From contig DAWO01000095.1 in NCBI GenBank assembly GCA_002509485.1, forward strand, positions 1 to 7,728: DNA of 7,728 nt. Direction: 5' to 3'. The DNA is from Methanolinea sp. UBA477 (GTDB lineage: Archaea; Halobacteriota; Methanomicrobia; Methanomicrobiales; Methanospirillaceae). The notes below the pieces were generated by a model. That model was not told where the DNA came from. It saw nothing but the letters and a program-made list of their open reading frames with translations, and ran no database searches. Each line of letters starts with the position of its first letter. The stretch's first letter is position 1. A program made the translations under genes and the position numbers. Shown here in pieces: positions 1 through 4,132 of the stretch.

Positions 1-365
1 GGCTGGAAGTGTGGAATAGCTTCATGCATCCATCATTCAGGCAGGGACGTCGCAATAACCCAGATAATGTATGTGAACGATGCAAGACCTGATATCCCAT
101 GAGGCTTGCTCAAGAGATCAAATTTCATTGGTAATTCCTTGCAAGAGTGAAGGGATTGTATCATCCAAAAGAGACTGCAAAACGATCCTTTTTCGGTACT
201 TCTTTCCGATCCGGACCGCAAGCACCATGATTTCGTATACAGGGCGATCATCATGGGCATGTTGTCCGGATCGGGAGGACTTTTTTTGGTTAATCGGCTC
301 TTTTTTGCGTATTTATGCCGGATTTAGCCGTATGACAACCACGTGCCGTAATCTCACTTTCCGCG
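1..365. other. Stretch with no confident gene
   Basis: No frame here can be called a gene with confidence. On the plus strand, frame 1 stays open from the window edge to a TGA at 100-102, and frame 3 stays open to a TGA at 90-92. Either could be the tail of a gene entering from the left, but neither peptide is recognisable and codon use does not decide between them. Two plus-strand T tracts (T7 at 281-287, T6 at 301-306) look like archaeal oligo-T terminators for such a transcript, although they lie about 180 nt past those stops. On the minus strand a 36-codon frame at 118-228 is the most coding-like piece. The rest appears to be intergenic. Confidence 0.4.
118..228 (-). CDS. Possible 36-residue small protein, unrecognised
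   Basis: A short minus-strand frame starting at ATG 226-228 and ending at TGA 118-120. It has a plausible protein composition: a basic stretch (IGKKYRKRIVLQ) followed by an amphipathic stretch (SLLDDTIPSLLQGITNEI). The same frame is open upstream to a TAA near 313-315 without another standard start codon. A TATA-like CATAAATACG sits on the minus strand at 307-316, but no ribosome site is evident before the ATG. I do not recognise the peptide. It could be a small gene, a remnant of a larger decayed gene or chance. A competing 75-codon minus frame (33-260) looks less like protein. Confidence 0.15.
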   Translation of the reverse strand: MVLAVRIGKKYRKRIVLQSLLDDTIPSLLQGITNEI

Positions 366-370
366 GGCAA

Positions 371-408
371 TACTTTTATTGATGTGTAAAATAACATAAC
401 GGTGGTCA
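371..408 (+). promoter_or_regulatory. Promoter and ribosome site of the DUF1508 gene
   Basis: A TATA-like TTTTATT lies at 374-380, about 35 nt before the ATG at 413. This would put transcription start near 400. The following GGTGGTCA (401-408) matches 7 of 8 bases of GGTGATCA, part of the archaeal Shine-Dalgarno complement, and sits 4 nt before the start codon. The expected leader is therefore only about 10-15 nt. A second A/T-rich stretch, TAAAATAA at 387-394, is too close to the ATG to act as the TATA box. Confidence 0.5.
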
Positions 409-412
409 TATT

Positions 413-601
413 ATGGCATCAGGAAAATTCGAGGTTTATACCGACAAAGCAGGCAAGTACCGCTTCAGATTGAAGGCATCGAACGGCCAGGTCATTGCAG
501 TTGGCGAAGCATACAACTCGAAGTCGGCCTGCATGAACGGAATTGAAAGCGTAAAGAAGAATGCTCCAGACGCTCCTGTTGAAGAAGTGAGTGGAGAGTA
601 A
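413..601 (+). CDS. DUF1508 (YegP-like) small protein
   Basis: A 62-residue protein consisting of one complete DUF1508 unit. The hallmark pattern is visible: KFEVYTDKAGKYRFRLKASN (residues 5-24), then GQVIAVGEAYNSKSACMNGI (25-44) and VKKNAPDA. This corresponds to the family's G-x-Y-R-[FW]-R-L-K...NG-x-x-I...S-E-x-Y-x-x-K...G-I-x-x-V-K pattern. Bacterial YegP carries two such units; single-unit versions are also known. The domain is a small beta-rich fold with no firmly established function. There is no signal peptide or membrane segment, so it is probably cytoplasmic. It appears monocistronic, with its own promoter and a T7 tract 2 nt after the TAA. The ATG is supported by the upstream GGTGGTCA. 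Identification of the family is strong; function is unknown. Confidence 0.88.
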   Translation: MASGKFEVYTDKAGKYRFRLKASNGQVIAVGEAYNSKSACMNGIESVKKNAPDAPVEEVSGE

Positions 602-603
602 TC

Positions 604-630
604 TTTTTTTAAAAAATCGCATCCGCGATT
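604..630. terminator. Back-to-back terminator: T7A6 plus 6-bp hairpin
   Basis: A T7 run (604-610) begins 2 nt after the DUF1508 stop and would act as an archaeal oligo-T terminator on the plus strand. It is followed by A6 and a perfect hairpin, AATCGC (615-620), loop ATCC, GCGATT (625-630). Read on the minus strand this is a hairpin followed directly by a T run, the shape of an intrinsic terminator for transcripts arriving from the membrane-protein gene that ends at 814. The element therefore seems suited to ending both convergent transcripts. Confidence 0.5.
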
Positions 631-688
631 CTCCTGCTTTATACCGGTGAATCGGAAACACCTGCGTATGTATGTGGCTCATATCAAA

Positions 689-706
689 GGGGCCGCCCCA
701 TTTTTT
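689..706 (+). terminator. Possible second plus-strand terminator
   Basis: GGGG (689-692), loop CCG, CCCC (696-699), then A and T6 (701-706). This is a short but GC-only stem followed by a U tract. It could back up the T7 tract after the DUF1508 gene. The 4-bp stem is short, so confidence is low. Confidence 0.25.
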
Positions 707-722
707 CAGACTGTGACTCTTC

Positions 723-777
723 CTGGCACACAGCAAATGCCACTTTACTGCCAATGACGATGCGGAATGTGTGCCAG
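723..777. repeat. 10-bp inverted repeat in the 602-813 intergenic region
   Basis: CTGGCACACA (723-732) and TGTGTGCCAG (768-777) are perfect reverse complements enclosing 35 nt. The inner spacer contains TGCCA twice. The element lies 37-91 nt downstream of the stop of the minus-strand membrane-protein gene, so it may form a stem in its 3' untranslated region, or it may be a protein-binding dyad or part of a small RNA. The rest of 602-813 shows no coding frame. Confidence 0.45.
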
Positions 778-813
778 AACGATAAATTAAGGGGGAAAAA
801 GGTTTGAACAGGG

Positions 814-1509
814 TTATTTCGAGAACCTCTTCATCATATCGTCGACCATACCCGGAGCCCTGTCCCGTAAACCGTACGCAAGGAAGATCGCAATTCCTGC
901 CCCGACACCGAGTCCCACTCCCCACGCAAGCGGCGTGATGAAGGTATAGATGATGGTCAGGTCGATGAGCAGCTGCGAGAGTGCAAGGATGAGTATGATG
1001 AAATAGAAGAAGACCCGAAGCAGGAGGATTATCACCCCAAGAAACTCGATGTTCTGGGTCTTTCCCCATCCCTGGAGAATATCGGCGAAATAATCGACCA
1101 CGATGAACCCCACGATCAGGATGATGAGGAACATCAGGAAGTGTGGCAGGTAGAAGACGATAGTCTGGAAGAGATTGCTGAGGAAATCCAGCTTCAGGAC
1201 ATTTGATGCTGCGACGATTGCGATGAGGTAGACGAACCACCGGACGATGAGATCGAAGAGATGCACGATATTCGTTCCTGATTGTTCGATCGCTTTTCCG
1301 ACGGAAGTCTTTCGGAGGGCGTCGTCAACACCGATCTTGTCGAGGACCCGCGAGACCACTTTTCCGAGGAGCCTTCCGATAATCCAGCCGATAACCAGTA
1401 TGATTATCGCTGCAACAAACGTGGGGAGAAATGAAATAACGGAGTACGTTGTCTGCATCACGGCATCCCCAACCGATCCGACAACCTGTGTAGCTACATC
1501 TGTTGCCAT
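814..1509 (-). CDS. Membrane protein with mechanosensitive-channel TM-helix repeats
   Basis: A 231-residue integral membrane protein with about five hydrophobic segments (near residues 24-48, 86-104, 118-142, 157-182 and 188-212). Residues 28-63 follow the conserved TM-helix repeat found in MscS-related channels: a Pro, a hydrophobic run, VIGWIIGRLLGK, then VLDKIGVDDALRKT. Residues 121-147 (LPHFLMFLIILIVGFIVVDY and onward) look like a second copy. The last segment, WGVGLGVGAGIAIFLAYGLR (196-215), is Gly/Ala-rich like the pore helix of MscS, but the protein ends about 16 residues later, so there is no MscS beta domain or cytoplasmic vestibule. It is probably a cytoplasmic-membrane pore or an osmotic-stress protein; channel activity is inferred. 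The ATG at 1507-1509 is the natural start: the promoter lies only about 30 nt upstream. It is a single gene, about 470 nt after marker 8 on the same strand. Confidence 0.8.
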   Translation of the reverse strand: MATDVATQVVGSVGDAVMQTTYSVISFLPTFVAAIIILVIGWIIGRLLGKVVSRVLDKIGVDDALRKTSVGKAIEQSGTNIVHLFDLIVRWFVYLIAIVAASNVLKLDFLSNLFQTIVFYLPHFLMFLIILIVGFIVVDYFADILQGWGKTQNIEFLGVIILLLRVFFYFIILILALSQLLIDLTIIYTFITPLAWGVGLGVGAGIAIFLAYGLRDRAPGMVDDMMKRFSK

Positions 1510-1535
1510 TTATAACACATGCCGAAATGTGAGAG

Positions 1536-1556
1536 CAGATTATATAATCATATCCT
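1536..1556 (-). promoter_or_regulatory. Promoter of the TM-helix protein; very short leader
   Basis: On the minus strand ATTATATAAT (1539-1548) is a strong archaeal TATA box, preceded by purine-rich AGGAGGATATG that may include the BRE. From the TATA centre to the ATG at 1509 is about 35 nt, so transcription should begin within roughly 10 nt of the start codon. The bases just before the ATG (TGTTATAA) contain no Shine-Dalgarno, which fits a leaderless or near-leaderless mRNA. Confidence 0.6.
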
Positions 1557-1644
1557 CCTGATTAACCAGAATTGCAGGAGAACAGGTATTTTTGAGATTC
1601 CGGATTGTAAAGAATTCCATCGCGATTTTTAAAACATTTCGGGA

Positions 1645-1717
1645 CTGATTTTTTCACCCGATGAGATAGATCATTCGACAGGAGATCTATCTCCACGCAT
1701 TCCCGCTCAAAAATCAG
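1645..1717. repeat. Nested inverted repeats: 9-bp outer and 10-bp inner stem
   Basis: The outer arms are CTGATTTTT (1645-1653) and AAAAATCAG (1709-1717). The inner arms are GAGATAGATC (1663-1672) and GATCTATCTC (1684-1693), around an 11-nt loop. Both pairs are perfect. Together they can fold into one 73-nt hairpin with an internal loop of 9 nt on one side and 15 nt on the other. It lies in the gap between marker 8 and the TM-helix gene and does not overlap a confident gene. Possible roles are a 3'-end structure of the marker 8 transcript, a small structured RNA or a protein-binding site. Confidence 0.5.
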
Positions 1718-1729
1718 AAAGCATGTAGA

Positions 1730-1901
1730 ATGGAAAGGATCTTTGCAGAATACCCGGGAGCACGCCAGTTCCTGCAGGTGTATGAACAGGATGACACAGG
1801 ATAAAGCCGGGATCCGCTATTTGAATTCCGGACCAGTCACAGAAACGGAATTCAGACCCTGCGGGTATTCTGCACATGCACCTGTATCCGTGATTGTATG
1901 A
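1730..1901 (+). pseudogene. Possible remnant of a small plus-strand gene, frame-broken
   Basis: Two plus-strand frames overlap here. The first runs from ATG 1730 to TAA 1802-1804 (24 residues, MERIFAEYPGARQFLQVYEQ...). The second, in the +1 frame, runs from ATG 1791 to TGA 1899-1901 (36 residues, MTQDKAGIRYLNSGPVTETE...). Joined across the overlap, they read as one protein-like stretch. The second ATG has a weak GGTG about 9 nt upstream. I do not recognise either peptide. Options are a decayed gene with one frameshift, two tiny overlapping genes or chance frames over a structured RNA, since the 13-bp inverted repeat at 1744-1874 lies within it. Low confidence. Confidence 0.18.
1744..1874. repeat. 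13-bp inverted repeat enclosing a 9-bp hairpin
   Basis: TGCAGAATACCCG (1744-1756) and CGGGTATTCTGCA (1862-1874) are perfect reverse complements. Inside them, TGAATTCCG (1822-1830) and CGGAATTCA (1846-1854) form a second perfect stem with a 15-nt loop. Only 7 nt separate the two stems on the right side, while 65 nt lie on the left, so the fold would be a hairpin plus a side arm. No target-site duplication is visible at the ends, and no transposase frame is present. It could be a structured RNA or, less likely, a small MITE-like element. From 1902 to 1981 I see nothing further. Confidence 0.55.
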
Positions 1902-1981
1902 AACCTGGTGAATGGCCGGATCCGACAATGGTGTCGCTTTCATAACAATGAAACGTGCACGGCGGGATTGCCCTACCCAGT

Positions 1982-2851
1982 TCATACAAGCGGGTCAGGG
2001 CAGTTGTCTCCCGAATACGGGAGTTTCGCGCCCATGACGACGACCTGTCCCTGGTCTTTCCGGATTTTCTCAAGGACAAGGTCCCTTCCCTTTTCTGTCA
2101 TGGCAAAGACGGGGATCGACGATCCAGCCTGGAGAAGTGCTGACCTGCCCGCGACTTCCCGGATCGCCGAGGATGCGCAGGCAGTGATAAGGTCGGCTGA
2201 CCGGGCCAGCATCTCTGCCCCCTCTCGCGAGACTCCCGTGGTGTGGACGGCGATTATCAGGGCATCACTCGCAAGCTCCCGTATTGCGACTGCCTCCTCA
2301 CCGGTGGCGATTGTAACACCTATCCGGGAAAATCCAAGAGCACCTGCTCTTCGAACGCCTCCGGGCTGGTCGATCGACGCTTCGGAGTGATCAGTCACAT
2401 GGCCACCGTTCTCCTCGATACGGCGTATCACATCCGGGATGGGGCTTGTGCATTCAAGGCCTGACATCCGCCCTCCGATACCCTGGACGAGGTCGGGATT
2501 CGTGGTGATGATGGTCCCCGCACCGTCACAGACGATCACGGCACAATCGATGATGCCGGAAAGAAGAGAGAACCGCAGTAACTCGGATGCCCCGAAACCA
2601 ACAAATTCAGCATCCATCAGGACTTCACGACTGCCTGTACACATGCCGAACGAGCGGATACGGTGCTCGATATTCTCTTTGACTGCCGATGGTATGATGG
2701 GGTCTACCGGGTATGCAAATCGCCGGGCAAGTGGACAGTGGCGGATACGGGGCGGGCCCACCTCGACGACCTCGCCGTCCCGTATGACGACACGGCACCT
2801 GCCGATGGCTTCGATGACATGTTCGTCACCGGTTGGTTTCCTGTTCCGCAT
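1982..2851 (-). CDS. Methanogenesis marker protein 8 (DUF2099)
   Basis: A 289-residue protein of the methanogenesis marker 8 family, found across methanogens and used as a genomic marker of the pathway; its biochemical role is not known to me. Family features in order: DEHVIEAIGRCRVVIRDGEV near the N-terminus, IRHCPLARRF (36-45), FGMCTGSREVLMDAEFVGFG (69-88), then IIDCAVIVCDGAGTIITTNP (100-119) and QGIGGRMSGLECTSPIPDVI (123-142). Cysteines at 19, 39, 71, 103, 108, 134, 225 and 284 could bind metal or a cofactor, which is an inference. There is no signal peptide, so it is probably cytoplasmic. The frame is open to an upstream Met at 2906-2908, but that start would overlap the preceding gene by 16 bp. 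The ATG at 2849-2851 has GGAG 8 nt upstream, and family members usually begin near DEHVIEAIGR, so I use it. Length fits the family. Confidence 0.9.
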   Translation of the reverse strand: MRNRKPTGDEHVIEAIGRCRVVIRDGEVVEVGPPRIRHCPLARRFAYPVDPIIPSAVKENIEHRIRSFGMCTGSREVLMDAEFVGFGASELLRFSLLSGIIDCAVIVCDGAGTIITTNPDLVQGIGGRMSGLECTSPIPDVIRRIEENGGHVTDHSEASIDQPGGVRRAGALGFSRIGVTIATGEEAVAIRELASDALIIAVHTTGVSREGAEMLARSADLITACASSAIREVAGRSALLQAGSSIPVFAMTEKGRDLVLEKIRKDQGQVVVMGAKLPYSGDNCPDPLV

Positions 2852-2859
2852 GGTCTCTG

Positions 2860-2863
2860 CTCC
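2860..2863 (-). promoter_or_regulatory. Ribosome binding site fixing the marker 8 start
   Basis: GGAG on the minus strand lies 8 nt before the ATG at 2849-2851. The upstream alternative Met at 2908 has no comparable site and lies inside the preceding gene. This site decides the 289-residue start over the 308-residue one. Confidence 0.6.
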
Positions 2864-2870
2864 GGGCAGT

Positions 2871-2878
2871 AAAAAAAA
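2871..2878 (-). terminator. T8 tract after the surface-protein gene
   Basis: The minus strand carries eight consecutive T residues 14 nt after the stop codon of the secreted protein and just ahead of the marker 8 ribosome site. In archaea such U tracts commonly end transcription. Here it would separate two same-strand genes only 41 bp apart, or allow partial readthrough. Confidence 0.5.
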
Positions 2879-2892
2879 GAGGGTATCCCTCC

Positions 2893-3801
2893 CTACCTTC
2901 TTCTCCATGCAGGGAATGCGACCATCGCGACGATCACGGATCCGATCACAGCAGCAGGAGACAGGGGTATCCCGGTAGGCGTGGGGGCGGTCGTTTCGGG
3001 AGTCGTTGCCGTGGTAACCGCTGTAGCAGTGGGAAGAGCCGTTTGAGGCGTGGTTTGTGTCGGAGTCACTTCCACCTGCCTGTACACGGAGAGCTCCACG
3101 TTATCCAGGTAGCCCTCGACATTGTTATTCATCGTGTAGTCTCCCTTCGTGGTTATCGCAAGCTGCGTAAGGAAGTGGAGATCCTTGCCTGTTGAGACAT
3201 AATAGCCCCAGATAACCTCTCCTGTCTCTTTGTCGCTGATCCTGACATCGGCATTCTGGAGTTCCTTATTATATTTCAGGATGACATGATAGGCCCTCTC
3301 TTCTTCGAACTCCTTGGTCGTGCAGTCGGTCTGTGAGCCACAATATGAACTGTACAGGCTGCTGACCTCGTGCATGTGGTTGTCCTGGTCGATCACCTGC
3401 AATGACATCAATTTCCCGTATTTTCCGTTTTCAAAGACGGAAAGTACGTTGGTGCCTCTCGTGATATCCATCTCGGAGCTCGTCATGCCGAACCTGAACG
3501 CCCCGTTCTTCCTGGCGGACTTTATCACAACATCAAACTCGAGGGTGAAGGATTCCCCGTCATACGGGACCGGGATATAGCTGTTCCCGTTCGTTCCGCC
3601 CTCGGTGTTGAAGTAGTACATCTGCAGGTCCCCGTCCCAGTGATAATTGGACGGACTGTTGGTGATCCAACCGGGGCTGGTGGAAAAATCGGTCTCGTAT
3701 ATCACCGCTTTTTCCGTGATAAACTCGGCATGCACCGCCTGAATCGACAGCACAAGAGAGAAGACGCACAGTATTACCGGGAGATATCTACCTTTTTTCA
3801 T
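2893..3801 (-). CDS. Secreted, membrane-anchored concanavalin/LamG-like protein
   Basis: A 302-residue exported protein. MKKGRYLPVILCVFSLVLSI is a clear Sec signal peptide, with probable cleavage after VHA (residue 25). Residues about 30-241 look like a jelly-roll domain of the LamG/concanavalin type: YETDFSTSPGW near the start, FTLEFDVVIKSARKNGAFRF in the middle and GYLDNVELSVYRQ as the closing strand. A Cys pair in SSYCGSQTDCTT may form a disulfide. A Thr/Pro-rich, probably glycosylated stalk (242-281) leads to a hydrophobic segment ending in Arg-Arg-Arg, a C-terminal membrane anchor; no PGF sorting motif is seen. Binding of a carbohydrate or surface polymer is inferred from the fold only. 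An upstream in-frame GTG (3889-3891) would add 30 residues before the signal peptide. The ATG at 3799-3801 fits better, with GAGGT at 3813-3817, 11 nt upstream. Confidence 0.75.
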   Translation of the reverse strand: MKKGRYLPVILCVFSLVLSIQAVHAEFITEKAVIYETDFSTSPGWITNSPSNYHWDGDLQMYYFNTEGGTNGNSYIPVPYDGESFTLEFDVVIKSARKNGAFRFGMTSSEMDITRGTNVLSVFENGKYGKLMSLQVIDQDNHMHEVSSLYSSYCGSQTDCTTKEFEEERAYHVILKYNKELQNADVRISDKETGEVIWGYYVSTGKDLHFLTQLAITTKGDYTMNNNVEGYLDNVELSVYRQVEVTPTQTTPQTALPTATAVTTATTPETTAPTPTGIPLSPAAVIGSVIVAMVAFPAWRRR

Positions 3802-3930
3802 ACTCTTTTTCAACCTCACGAATCTATAGGAAGAATCAATTGATCGAAACGAATGCGGCTCTTTTTCGATTTTATTCCCTGTCCGGGCCACCTTTCGGAC
3901 GAACGAAAGATTTCCGGGCAGAATTCAGGA

Positions 3931-3951
3931 CTACTATATACTGTATAATAG
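3931..3951. promoter_or_regulatory. TATA-rich near-palindrome, possibly a bidirectional promoter
   Basis: CTACTATATACTGTATAATAG is a near-perfect palindrome in outline and offers a TATA box on each strand. On the minus strand TATTATAC (3943-3950) and TATATA (3935-3940) could start the surface-protein mRNA near 3910-3920, giving a leader of about 110 nt to the ATG at 3801. On the plus strand GTATAATA (3943-3950) lies about 30 nt before the ATG at 3978. Confidence 0.4.
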
Positions 3952-3977
3952 CCGCCTGATACGTATAACCATTTCTC

Positions 3978-4132
3978 ATGAAAAGGATCGGAGATTATTG
4001 CAGCTCTCCTTCTTGCAGGATACCCGATTATTTCATCGTATAGAAAGATATATCGCTCTTATTGTATCATCAAGAAGTATCAGGATTTTGTTCCCTTTTT
4101 CTCAAAGATGGGACGTATGGGGGGTCAGATAG
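3978..4132 (+). pseudogene. Possible decayed signal-peptide start upstream of the TPR gene
   Basis: An ATG at 3978 begins MKRIG and then, in that frame, continues as a 21-residue peptide to TAG 4041-4043. If one base near 3992 is removed, the reading becomes MKRIG-IIAALLLAGYPIISS, a typical secretion signal or membrane anchor. That second frame stays open past 4117, through KMGRMGGQIGG, and closes at 4153-4155, about 20 nt after the TPR gene's GTG. A further one-base shift would join it to the TPR frame. This could be a lost N-terminal export signal of the TPR protein, a dead small gene or coincidence in an A/T-rich leader. Confidence 0.2.
4043..4053 (+). promoter_or_regulatory. TATA box for the TPR gene
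   Basis: GAAAGATATAT combines a purine-rich BRE-like GAAAG with the TATA box ATATAT (4048-4053). Transcription would start near 4075, giving a leader of about 58 nt to the GTG at 4133. GGGGGTCA (4120-4127), 5 nt before the GTG, is an imperfect Shine-Dalgarno. Confidence 0.45.

Noticed and set aside
33..260. 75-codon minus-strand open frame
   Set aside because: The peptide is rich in Ser, Cys and Trp without any recognisable motif, and a different minus frame (118-228) looks more protein-like. Not called.
80..382. 100-codon plus-strand open frame
   Set aside because: It runs through the T tracts and the DUF1508 promoter and its peptide is unlike a real protein.
419..1240. 273-codon minus-strand open frame
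   Set aside because: It is a shadow of the DUF1508 gene and the TM-helix gene in another frame, with many His, Arg and Cys residues and no family match.
1538..1556. GGAGG followed by ATG ATT ATA TAA on the minus strand
   Set aside because: It looks like a ribosome site and a three-codon frame, but coincides with the BRE/TATA box of the TM-helix gene, which explains it better.
1744..1874. Calling this an insertion sequence
   Set aside because: The terminal repeats are only 13 bp, there is no transposase frame and no target-site duplication is visible, so it is listed only as a repeat.
1707..1985. 92-codon minus-strand open frame in the inverted-repeat gap
   Set aside because: Composition is not protein-like, it has no ribosome site, and it crosses the 13-bp inverted repeat; it also overlaps the marker 8 stop.
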